Positions 19,547 to 26,907 of a DNA stretch of 64,000 bases are shown here, in pieces. A model generated the notes under the pieces. The model was given only the letters and a program-made list of their open reading frames with translations, was not told the origin of the DNA and made no database searches. Source of the DNA: Comamonadaceae bacterium OS-1 (GTDB lineage Bacteria > Pseudomonadota > Gammaproteobacteria > Burkholderiales > Burkholderiaceae_C). Made by a program: the position numbers and the translations under genes. Location of the stretch: NCBI GenBank assembly GCA_027923965.1, contig AP026969.1, forward strand, positions 2,852,001-2,916,000, written 5' to 3'. Every line of letters starts with the position of its first letter. Within the stretch, counting starts at the first letter, position 1.

Positions 19547-20149
19547 ATGAATACCGATACCGTGATCCGCAAAGTGCAAGCGCTGTTGAGCGTCACCGTC
19601 GATGGCCGGGCTGGGCCGCAGACCTGGCAGGCGATCTACGAGCGCATTGCGGGGAAAGCACTGCCCACCACCGCCACGTTCGTGGGCAAGGTGGATGAAC
19701 GCAGCGAGAAGACCATCGCCACCTTGCATCCGCAGGTGGCCACGTATGCCAGGAGCCTGGTCCAACGCGCTGCCAGCGTCGGCATCGAGATCAAGATCAT
19801 CGGTGGCACCCGCACCTACGCCGAGCAGGACGCCCTGTTTGCCCAGGGCCGCACCAAGCCCGGCAAACGGGTGACCAATGCCAAGGGCGGGGAATCGAAC
19901 CACAACTTTGGCATCGCGTTCGACATCGGCGTGTTCAATGGAAAAACCTACCTGGGCGAATCCCCGTCGTACGACGTGGTGGGCCCCCTGGGCATCGATA
20001 TTGGCCTGGAATGGGGCGGCGCCTGGACCACGCTGGTCGACAAGCCGCATTTCCAGTTGCGCCCCGAGTGGGCAGACCATTTGTCCGAGCGCGAAATGCT
20101 GGCCGAACTGCGAGCCCGCGTTGCGCAAGGCACGGATGTGTACGCCTGA
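19547..20149 (+). CDS. Peptidoglycan peptidase, PG-binding plus M15 domain
   Basis: 200 residues, no signal peptide. Residues about 5-35 match a peptidoglycan-binding motif (VQALLSVTVDGRAGPQTWQA). Residues about 70-180 form an M15 metallopeptidase of the VanY/phage L-alanyl-D-glutamate peptidase kind: GGTRTYAEQDALFAQGRT, the zinc motif SNHNFGIAFDIG, and KPHFQL with the third ligand. It cleaves peptide stems of peptidoglycan. Such enzymes are often phage endolysins, but no phage gene is nearby. GAGGAA precedes the ATG. Confidence 0.8.
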   Translation: MNTDTVIRKVQALLSVTVDGRAGPQTWQAIYERIAGKALPTTATFVGKVDERSEKTIATLHPQVATYARSLVQRAASVGIEIKIIGGTRTYAEQDALFAQGRTKPGKRVTNAKGGESNHNFGIAFDIGVFNGKTYLGESPSYDVVGPLGIDIGLEWGGAWTTLVDKPHFQLRPEWADHLSEREMLAELRARVAQGTDVYA

Positions 20150-20211
20150 TTTTTAAGCCTAATGTGCCGCCAGCGCTTACTCCGTAAGCATAAGTAGCTA
20201 CAAAAACAGTA
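20150..20211. repeat. Dispersed palindromic repeat copy F
   Basis: TTTTTAAGCCTAATGTGCCGCCAGCGCTTACTCCGTAAGCATAAGTAGCTACAAAAACAG. It fills the gap between the convergent M15 and urtE genes and is a probable terminator for both. Confidence 0.7.
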
Positions 20212-20216
20212 GTAAC

Positions 20217-20909
20217 TTAAATCGCCACCAGATTGCGCACGCCGTTGGCTTCCATGTCCTTGCCCAGGCCGCGGGCGATGAACTCGCCGCGCTCCATCAC
20301 CAGGTAGTCGTCGGCCAGCTCCTGGGCAAAGTCGTAGTACTGCTCCACCAGCAGAATTGCCATGTCGCCCCGGTCGGCCAGCATGCGGATGACGCGGCCA
20401 ATGTCTTTGATGATGCTAGGCTGGATGCCTTCGGTGGGCTCGTCCAGGATCAGCAGCTTGGGGCCCGCCGCCAGCGCGCGGGCAATGGCCAGCTGCTGCT
20501 GCTGCCCGCCCGACAGGTCGCCGCCGCGCCGGTGGATCATCTGCTTGAGCACCGGGAACAGCGTGAACAGCTCGTTGGGAATCGGCGTGCTGGCGCTTTT
20601 GTAGGCCAGGCCCATGCGCAGGTTTTCTTCCACCGTCAGGCGCGCAAAAATCTCGCGGCCCTGCGGCACAAAACCCACGCCCGCGCGGGCACGCTCGTAG
20701 GGCGTGAAGCCCTGGATGGCTTTGCCGTCGAGCTCGATGGTGCCGGTCTTGATCGCCACCAGGCCCATCAGCGACTTGAGCAAGGTGGTCTTGCCTACCC
20801 CGTTGCGGCCCAGCAGCACGGTGACCTTGCCCTTGGTGCATTGCAAGCTGACATCGCGCAGGATGTGGGAGCCGCCGTAGTATTGGTTGATGTTTTTGAC
20901 GTTCAGCAT
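20217..20909 (-). CDS. urtE: Urea ABC transporter ATPase UrtE
   Basis: A 230-residue LivF-type ATPase. Walker A is GRNGVGKTTLLK, the signature is DLSGGQQQQLAIARAL, Walker B is KLLILDEPTEGIQPS, followed by the H-loop-like ILLVEQYYDFA. The opening MLNVKNINQYYGGSHILRDVSL is characteristic of UrtE. It energises urea import together with UrtD. Unlike the tightly overlapping urtBCD genes, it is separated from urtD by a 743-base gap holding a long inverted-repeat element, so its transcription may be uncoupled. Confidence 0.93.
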   Translation of the reverse strand: MLNVKNINQYYGGSHILRDVSLQCTKGKVTVLLGRNGVGKTTLLKSLMGLVAIKTGTIELDGKAIQGFTPYERARAGVGFVPQGREIFARLTVEENLRMGLAYKSASTPIPNELFTLFPVLKQMIHRRGGDLSGGQQQQLAIARALAAGPKLLILDEPTEGIQPSIIKDIGRVIRMLADRGDMAILLVEQYYDFAQELADDYLVMERGEFIARGLGKDMEANGVRNLVAI

Positions 20910-20926
20910 GGTGCTAACTCCAGATT

Positions 20927-21645
20927 GTGAGGTTGCGCGCGCCTGGACGTTGGTTAACGCCCATCAGCAGGCCGGGACGTGCGCCCGGCAGCGCAGTAAC
21001 TTTCTTTTGCGTGGCCAAAAGAAAGTCACCAAAGAAAAGGCCAGCCGAAGTCGCCGCCCGGCACTGCGTGCCGGTACGCTGCGTTGCTCGGTCTGGGCGG
21101 GGTCTGGCTAAACTCGCTGCGCTCAAACAACGCCAGCCCTGATCCGCCCAGCCCTGCGCTACTCGCCGACGCCACACGGCATGGACGCGGGAGCGGACAC
21201 CCAGCCCGGCCCTGCCGGGCTCGCGCCCCAGGCGCGATGTGGCGCAAAGCGCCACAGATCCCGCTCCCCGGGGTCCCCCTCTAGATGCGCCGAGGAGCAC
21301 AGCTTCAGGCGGAAAAGGGCTGGCGTTGTTTGAGCGCAGCGAGTTTAGCCAGACCCCGTCTGAAGCGAGCACCGCAGGTTTCCGCAGCGCAGCGGAGGAC
21401 GCAGGTAGTGGGGGTGGCCTTTTCTTTGGTGACTTTCTTTTGGCCACGCAAAAGAAAGTTACTGCGCCGCCGGGCGCACCTCCCGGCCGGGGATCTCCGT
21501 TAACGCCAACCCGCCAATCGGGGTCAGAGCCCAAATGCGGGAAACACTGGGCTCGCCCCTCCAGCAGCCCGCGCGCAATTGGGATCTGACCCCGATTGGC
21601 TACCGCCCGTAGCGGCATTGGACCAATTGGGTTCTGACCCCTATT
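20927..21645. repeat. Long nested inverted-repeat element inside the urt operon
   Basis: No gene is seen here. The outer arms (20953-21042 and 21416-21504) are inverted copies, with about 52 bases identical around GCGCAGTAACTTTCTTTTGC. Each arm itself contains a hairpin (CTTTCTTTTG-CGTGGC-CAAAAGAAAG). The inner arms (about 21098-21150 and 21305-21358) share about 40 bases including GGGGTCTGGCTAAACTCGCT. A third pair, CCAATCGGGGTCAGA (near 21515) with its complement (near 21583), lies at the right. A related element is at about 37110-37960. ORFs in it are repeat-derived and not supported. Confidence 0.8.
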
Positions 21646-21652
21646 AGCAGCT

Positions 21653-22528
21653 TCACCGCCCAAGATACACCTCAATCACCCGTTCATCCGCCTGCACCTG
21701 GTCCAGCGTCCCCTGCGCCAGCACCGACCCATCGCACAGCACGGTGACAATCTCGCTGATGGTGCGGATGAAGCCCATGTCGTGCTCCACCACCATCAGC
21801 GAATGCTTGCCTTTGAGGGTGAGAAACAGCTCGGCGGTGCGGGCGGTTTCCTCGTCGGTCATGCCGGCCACGGGCTCGTCCAGCAGCAGCAGCTTGGGGT
21901 CTTGCATCAGCAGCATGCCGATCTCCAGCCACTGCTTCTGGCCGTGGCTGAGGTTGCCCGCCTGGCGGCCCACGCTGTCGGCCAAATGGATGGTGACCAG
22001 CATCTCGGCCAGCTTGTCGCTCTGGGCCGAATCCAGCTTGAACAGCATGGACGATTGGACGCTCTTGTCCATTTTCAGCGCCAGCTCCAGGTTCTCGAAC
22101 ACGCTGAGCTGCTCAAACACCGTGGGCTTCTGGAACTTGCGGCCAATGCCCAGCTGGGCGATCTGCGGCTCGTTGTGGCGCAGCAAATCGATGGTGCTGC
22201 CGAAAAACACCGTGCCCGAATTGGGCCGGGTCTTGCCGGTGATGATGTCCATCATCGTGGTCTTGCCCGCCCCGTTGGGGCCGATGATGCAGCGCAGCTC
22301 GCCGGGTGCAATGTCCAGCGACAGGCCGTTGATGGCCTTGAAGCCGTCAAAGCTCACGTGCACGTCTTCCAGGTACAGGATGCGGCCATGGGACACATCC
22401 ACCTCGCCGGGCGTGTGCACCCGCGAGAAACCAGCTTCGCGGCCACCGGACTCGGTGTTGCCCGACACATAGGCGGGGTCCTTGGCGGCCAGGCGGCGCG
22501 CGCCCTCTTCCATCAGATCGGGGGTCAT
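21653..22528 (-). CDS. urtD: Urea ABC transporter ATPase UrtD
   Basis: A 291-residue LivG-type ATPase. After a variable N-terminus come LYLEDVHVSFDGFKAINGLS, Walker A GPNGAGKTTMMD, the signature NLSHGQKQWLEIGMLL, Walker B KLLLLDEPVAGMTDEE and the switch region MVVEHDMGFIR. The ATG at 22528 overlaps the urtC stop by 4 bases (ATGA), showing translational coupling. A longer open frame upstream is only the shadow of urtC. Confidence 0.93.
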   Translation of the reverse strand: MTPDLMEEGARRLAAKDPAYVSGNTESGGREAGFSRVHTPGEVDVSHGRILYLEDVHVSFDGFKAINGLSLDIAPGELRCIIGPNGAGKTTMMDIITGKTRPNSGTVFFGSTIDLLRHNEPQIAQLGIGRKFQKPTVFEQLSVFENLELALKMDKSVQSSMLFKLDSAQSDKLAEMLVTIHLADSVGRQAGNLSHGQKQWLEIGMLLMQDPKLLLLDEPVAGMTDEETARTAELFLTLKGKHSLMVVEHDMGFIRTISEIVTVLCDGSVLAQGTLDQVQADERVIEVYLGR

Positions 22529-23628
22529 GCTTTGGCTCCCTTTAATTTCTTCACCAGGCCCACCACACCGTCCGGCAAGAACAGCGTGACGGCAATAAAC
22601 AAGGCACCCAAAAAGTACAACCAGAACTCGGGGTAGGCCACGGTAAGCCAGCTCTTGGCCCCGTTGACGATGAAGGCACCGAGGATCGGCCCGATCAGCG
22701 TGGCACGCCCACCCACCGCCGCCCACACCGCAATCTCGATGGAGTTGGCCGGGCTCATTTCGCTGGGGTTGATGATGCCCACCTGGGTCACATACAAGGC
22801 CCCGGCCACACCGCACATCACGGCAGAAATCACCCAGATGCTGAGCTTGTAGCCCAGGGGCGAATAGCCCGAGAACATGACCCGGGTTTCCGCGTCGCGG
22901 ATGGCCTGCAGCACGCGGCCATACTTGCTGCCCACCAGCCATTTGGCGAACAAAAAGAAGCCCAGCAGCGTCAAGCCCGTCAGCACAAACAAGGCCATGC
23001 GCATCGAGGTAGTGGCCATGGGCATGCCCAGGATGCGCTTGAAGTCGGTAAAGCCGTTGTTGCCGCCAAAGCCGGTTTCGTTGCGAAAGAACAGCAGCAT
23101 GGCCGCAAAGGTCATGGCCTGGGTGATGATGGAAAAGTACACGCCTTTGATGCGCGAGCGGAAGGCAAAAAAGCCAAAGATCAGCGCCACCAGGCCCGGT
23201 GCAAACACCACCAGAAACAGCGTGGCCCCGAAGCTGCCGCTCAGCGCCCAGTGCCAGGGCAGCTCTTTCCACGACAGGAACACCATGAAGTCGGGCAGGT
23301 CGCTTTTGTAGTTGCCGTCGTGGCCGATCTGGCGCATCAGGTACATGCCCATGGCATAGCCGCCGAGTGCGAAAAACATGCCGTGGCCCAGGCTCAAAAT
23401 GCCGGTGTAGCCCCAGATCAGGTCCATGGCCAGCGCGGCGATGGCGTAGCACATGATCTTGCCGACCAGGCCGATGGCGTAGTCGCTCATGTGCCAGATG
23501 CTGTCGGCGGGCACCACCAGGTTCAGCAGCGGTGCCACGGCGCACACCACGATCAGCGCCACGATAAAGCTGCTCCAGCCGGAGCGGGTCAGCAGCGGAC
23601 CTTTGGTTGGTAAATTAACTTTGCTCAT
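22525..23628 (-). CDS. urtC: Urea ABC transporter permease UrtC
   Basis: A 367-residue LivM-type permease with about eight to ten membrane helices. Typical stretches are IMCYAIAALAMDLIWGYTGILSLGHGMFFALGGYAMGMYL, FRSRIKGVYFSIITQAMTFA and RDAETRVMFSGYSPLGYK. It forms the inner-membrane channel with UrtB. The start codon overlaps the urtB stop by 4 bases, and its stop overlaps the urtD start. Confidence 0.93.
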   Translation of the reverse strand: MSKVNLPTKGPLLTRSGWSSFIVALIVVCAVAPLLNLVVPADSIWHMSDYAIGLVGKIMCYAIAALAMDLIWGYTGILSLGHGMFFALGGYAMGMYLMRQIGHDGNYKSDLPDFMVFLSWKELPWHWALSGSFGATLFLVVFAPGLVALIFGFFAFRSRIKGVYFSIITQAMTFAAMLLFFRNETGFGGNNGFTDFKRILGMPMATTSMRMALFVLTGLTLLGFFLFAKWLVGSKYGRVLQAIRDAETRVMFSGYSPLGYKLSIWVISAVMCGVAGALYVTQVGIINPSEMSPANSIEIAVWAAVGGRATLIGPILGAFIVNGAKSWLTVAYPEFWLYFLGALFIAVTLFLPDGVVGLVKKLKGAKA

Positions 23629-25199
23629 GCTTCTGCACTCCGGCCCTTCATGGCGAAAATTCCCTGGGGGCGCTTCTGGATGAAGATGATGATCAGCACC
23701 AGCACGGCAATCTTGGCCAGCACCGCACCGGTCCAGCCCTCCAGAAACTTGTTCAAAATGCCCAGGCCCATGGCGGCGTAGACGGTGCCCGCCAGCTGGC
23801 CCACGCCGCCCAGCACCACCACCATGAATGCGTCCACGATGTAGCCCTGGCCCAGGTCAGGGCCGACGTTGCCCACCTGGCTCAGGGCGCATCCGGCCAG
23901 CCCGGCAATGCCCGAGCCCAGCGCAAATGCATAGGTGTCGATACGCGCGGTGTTGACCCCCATGCACGAGGCAATGGGGCGGTTTTGCGTGACCCCGCGC
24001 ACAAACAGGCCCAGACGGGTTTTGCCGATCAACCAGCCCACGCCCAACAGCACGGCCACGGCAAACGCGATGATGACGATACGGTTATAGGGCAGCGACA
24101 GGTTGGCCATGACCTGCAGGCCGCCGCTCATCCACACCGGGTTTTCCACGCCCACGTTTTGCGCGCCAAACAGGCTGCGCACGCCCTGCTGCAGCATCAG
24201 GCTGATACCCCAGGTGGCCAGGAGCGTCTCCAGCGGACGGCCATACAGAAAGCGCAGCACGCTGCGTTCCAGCGCCGCACCCACCAGGGCCGATGCCAAA
24301 AACGATACCGGCACGGCGGCCAGCAGATACCAGTCAAACGCACCCGGCAAATACTTGAGAAAGACGGTTTGCACCAGGTAGGTGGCGTAGGCACCGATCA
24401 TCATCAGCTCGCCGTGGGCCATGTTGATCACGCCCATCAGCCCGTAGGTGATGGCCAGGCCCAGGGCCACCAGCAGCAGGATGGAGCCCAGGCTGATGCC
24501 GCTGAAGATGGCACCCAATTTGTCGCCCCAGGCCAGCGAGGCCTCGACCTTGGCCAGGGCGGCGTTCAGGGCCACCTTCACGTCGGCATCGGTCTCCTCC
24601 TGCAGGCGGGCCAGCAGCACGGTCTTGGTGCTGGGGTTGCCGCTGTCGGCCAGGGTTTTGGCAGCTTCCAGGCGGCGGGCCTTGTCCGTGCTGCCCAGCA
24701 GCAGGGCTCCGCGCAGCAGGCCCAGCTGGTCTTTAATGGCAGGCACGGTCTCTGCCGCAAAGGCCTTTTCCACCAGCGCCAGCTTGTTCTCGTCGGGCTC
24801 GGCCAGCAGGGTCTTGACCGCGGCGGCACGCAGCTTGTCGTCTTTGGAAAACAGCTTGACGGCGGCCAGCGCATTGTCGAGCTCGCCGCGCATCTGGTTG
24901 TTGTTGATGATGTCTTCGGCATCCGCAGGCAGGGCCACATCGGCACCCGTGACCGGGTCTACCGCCTTGTCGCCCTGCAGCAAAAATACTTTGTCGCCCA
25001 GGGTTTTGACCTGGTCGTCGGAGAGGGCCTGTATGAAGGCGACGGTCTTGTCGTCGGCGCTGACCACGGCCTTGTTCAAGGCCTCGATGCGCGTCTCGGT
25101 TTCGCCAATGGCCAAGCCTTTTACCTCGTCAGCGCTTAGTGCATAAGCGTGACCAGCTACCAAAAGCGTAGCAGCAAAGAGTAATCGTCGAATCAACAT
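23625..25199 (-). CDS. urtB: Urea ABC transporter permease UrtB
   Basis: 524 residues. The first 24 form a signal sequence (MLIRRLLFAATLLVAGHAYA), followed by the long periplasmic helical extension usual in UrtB (about residues 25-235). A LivH-type permease domain (about 240-520) has YGLMGVINMAHGELMMIGAY, LGLFVRGVTQNRPIASCMGV and GYIVDAFMVVVLGGVGQLAG. The codons for LLVAGHAYALSADE coincide with a copy of the dispersed palindromic repeat. The ATG at 25199 is preferred over an upstream extension. The 4-base overlap with urtC indicates coupling. Confidence 0.92.
   Translation of the reverse strand: MLIRRLLFAATLLVAGHAYALSADEVKGLAIGETETRIEALNKAVVSADDKTVAFIQALSDDQVKTLGDKVFLLQGDKAVDPVTGADVALPADAEDIINNNQMRGELDNALAAVKLFSKDDKLRAAAVKTLLAEPDENKLALVEKAFAAETVPAIKDQLGLLRGALLLGSTDKARRLEAAKTLADSGNPSTKTVLLARLQEETDADVKVALNAALAKVEASLAWGDKLGAIFSGISLGSILLLVALGLAITYGLMGVINMAHGELMMIGAYATYLVQTVFLKYLPGAFDWYLLAAVPVSFLASALVGAALERSVLRFLYGRPLETLLATWGISLMLQQGVRSLFGAQNVGVENPVWMSGGLQVMANLSLPYNRIVIIAFAVAVLLGVGWLIGKTRLGLFVRGVTQNRPIASCMGVNTARIDTYAFALGSGIAGLAGCALSQVGNVGPDLGQGYIVDAFMVVVLGGVGQLAGTVYAAMGLGILNKFLEGWTGAVLAKIAVLVLIIIFIQKRPQGIFAMKGRSAEA
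25127..25172 (-). repeat. Dispersed repeat copy G, inside the urtB signal-peptide codons
   Basis: On the minus strand the sequence reads TTTTGGTAGCTGGTCACGCTTATGCACTAAGCGCTGACGA, clearly a diverged copy of TAGCTGCTCACGCTTAT...ATAAGCG. It is translated in frame as LLVAGHAYALSAD, covering the hydrophobic end and cleavage region of the UrtB signal peptide. Confidence 0.65.
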
Positions 25200-25275
25200 G
25201 GAGCGGCCTGTTGGTTGGGCATGGAAGCGATACCAGATCTGTATGCAAATAGTGTTCCAGCAGGCCCGGCCTGCC

Positions 25276-25311
25276 GAAAAAAAGCGCCTCTCGCCCAAAG
25301 CAAGAGGCGCC
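25276..25311 (-). terminator. Rho-independent terminator/attenuator between urtA and urtB
   Basis: On the minus strand, GCGCCTCTTGC-TTTGG-GCGAGAGGCGC is followed at once by TTTTTTT. It lies 170 bases after the urtA stop and 77 bases before the urtB start. Partial termination here would yield more binding protein than permease, a common arrangement in ABC operons. Confidence 0.8.
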
Positions 25312-25389
25312 CGAAGAAAAAATAAGGAGTTGCCCGTTGAACGTCAAACCAAGCACCCCCCCCACAGCCACAACGCACCGGCCTCCCCT

Positions 25390-25452
25390 TCCAGGGATAC
25401 CGCAGAACTGGCTTTGCCAGGCTGCTGGTATCGCCCCCTGCAAGGGGGTTGG
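25390..25452. repeat. ~63-bp repeat with CTGGCTTTGCCAG core, copy 1
   Basis: Contains ACCGCAGAACTGGCTTTGCC, then GCTGGTATCGCCCCCTGCAAGGGGGTTGG. The inverted counterpart is at 40979-41042. It includes two small hairpins (CTGGC-TTT-GCCAG and CCCCCTGCAAGGGGG). It lies just downstream of urtA. Nothing else is recognised in it. Confidence 0.7.
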
Positions 25453-25483
25453 AGGCCACACGAAGTGGGCAAGCCTGGGGGTG

Positions 25484-26743
25484 TTACTTTTTGACTGGCT
25501 CGTCGGGTTTGCCAGCGTTGCCTTCGATGAACGGGCTCCATGGCACGGCCTTGACCGGGCCGGGTGTCTTCCACACCACGTTGAACTGGCCGTCGGCCTT
25601 GATTTCGCCGATGAACACCGACTTGTGCAGGTGGTGGTTCTTGGCATCCATCTCCGACACGATGCCCGAGGGTGCGTTGAACTTCTGGCCGGCCATGGCA
25701 GCGATCACTTTGTCGGTGTCGGTGCTGTTGGCCTTCTTCACGGCCTGGGCCCACATGTTGATGCCAATGTAGGTGGCTTCCATCGGGTCGTTAGTCAAAG
25801 GCTTGTCGGCACCGGGCAATTTCTTGGCCTTGGCGTAGGCCGACCACTTCTTGATGAACTCGGTGTTGGCCGGGCTCTTGATGCTCATGAAGTAGTTCCA
25901 GGCGGCCAGGTGGCCCACCAGCGGCTTGGTGTCCACACCACGCAGCTCTTCTTCGCCCACCGAGAAGGCGACGACGGGCACGTCCTTGGCCTTCAGGCCG
26001 GCGTTGCCCAGTTCCTTGTAGAACGGCACGTTGGAGTCGCCATTGATGGTGGACACCACGGCGGTCTTGCCACCGGCAGAGAACTTCTTGATGTCGGCCA
26101 CGATGGTCTGGTAATCGCTGTGGCCAAACGGGGTGTACTTCTCGTCGATGTCGGTCTCTTTCACGCCCTTGCTCAGCAGGTAGGCGCGCAGAATCTTGTT
26201 GGTGGTGCGGGGGTAGACATAGTCGGTGCCCAGCAGCACCCAACGCTTGGCACCGCCACCGGCCTTGCTCATCAAATAGTCCACTGCGGGGATGGCTTGC
26301 TGGTTGGGCGCAGCACCGGTGTAGAACACGTTCTTGGACAGCTCTTCACCCTCGTACTGGACGGGGTAGAACAGCAGGCCATTCATTTCTTCCACCACCG
26401 GCAGCACCGACTTGCGCGACACCGAGGTCCAGCAGCCGAAGATCACCGAAACCTTGTCCTGGCCCAGCAGCTGCTTGGTCTTTTCAGCGAACAGCGGCCA
26501 GTTGGACGCGGGGTCCACCACCACGGGCTCGAGCTTCTTGCCCAGCAGGCCGCCCTTGGCGTTGATTTCGTCAATCGCCATCAGCACGGTGTCTTTCAAC
26601 ACGGTTTCCGAGATGGCCATGGTGCCCGACAGGCTGTGCAGCACACCGACCTTGATGGTGTCGGCGGCATGGGCGGGCACCATGGACAGGGAGGACAGGG
26701 CGACAGCGGCGGTGAGCGCCTTGAGAGTAAATCGACGTTGCAT
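25484..26743 (-). CDS. urtA: Urea ABC transporter substrate-binding protein UrtA
   Basis: A 419-residue periplasmic binding protein with signal peptide MQRRFTLKALTAAVALSSLS...AHA. The mature part opens ADTIKVGVLHSLSGTMAISE and continues with VVVDPASNWPLFAEKTKQLL, FGCWTSVSRKSVLPVVEEMN and FYPVQYEGEELSKNVFYTGA, all typical of UrtA/FmdD-type urea and short-chain amide receptors. It is the first gene of urtABCDE. A perfect ATACGCC/GGCGTAT palindrome lies about 104 bases upstream. No sigma-54 (NtrC-type) promoter was found by eye. Confidence 0.94.
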   Translation of the reverse strand: MQRRFTLKALTAAVALSSLSMVPAHAADTIKVGVLHSLSGTMAISETVLKDTVLMAIDEINAKGGLLGKKLEPVVVDPASNWPLFAEKTKQLLGQDKVSVIFGCWTSVSRKSVLPVVEEMNGLLFYPVQYEGEELSKNVFYTGAAPNQQAIPAVDYLMSKAGGGAKRWVLLGTDYVYPRTTNKILRAYLLSKGVKETDIDEKYTPFGHSDYQTIVADIKKFSAGGKTAVVSTINGDSNVPFYKELGNAGLKAKDVPVVAFSVGEEELRGVDTKPLVGHLAAWNYFMSIKSPANTEFIKKWSAYAKAKKLPGADKPLTNDPMEATYIGINMWAQAVKKANSTDTDKVIAAMAGQKFNAPSGIVSEMDAKNHHLHKSVFIGEIKADGQFNVVWKTPGPVKAVPWSPFIEGNAGKPDEPVKK

Positions 26744-26846
26744 GTGTGCTTCTCCGTAAAGTAAATGAACCCGGCTCGCCGCGGTATGCCGGTGCAGGCT
26801 TTGTGCGGCGATGGGTGGACTTTAGAGGCGGCCCGCCGATGCGGAA

Positions 26847-26864
26847 ATACGCCGGGTGGCGTAT
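26847..26864. promoter_or_regulatory. Perfect palindrome between urtA and the lactone oxidase gene
   Basis: ATACGCC-GGGT-GGCGTAT is a perfect 7-4-7 inverted repeat in the 164-base gap between divergent genes, 44 bases from the plus-strand start and 104 from the urtA start. The shape fits a dimeric regulator site. The cognate regulator is not identified. Confidence 0.5.
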
Positions 26865-26907
26865 GGGGCATGATCTTGGGCACGTTCAACTCTCTACCGG
26901 AGTCCCC

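Noticed and set aside
19547..20149. Prophage
   Set aside because: Only one endolysin-like gene; no integrase, capsid, tail or att-like repeats nearby.
20914..21675. Open frames of 70-250 codons in the urtD-urtE gap
   Set aside because: They run across hairpins and inverted repeats, appear on both strands, and have no ribosome binding site or family resemblance.
21653..23545. A 630-residue extension of UrtD
   Set aside because: The N-terminal 340 residues are a frame-shifted shadow of urtC; the true ATG overlaps the urtC stop as ATGA.
23985..25139. Long plus-strand open frame opposite urtB
   Set aside because: High-GC antisense shadow with Gln/His/Gly-rich composition; urtB on the other strand is unambiguous.
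26744..26907. Sigma-54/NtrC promoter for urtA
   Set aside because: No TGGCAC-N5-TTGC-like sequence was found on the minus strand.
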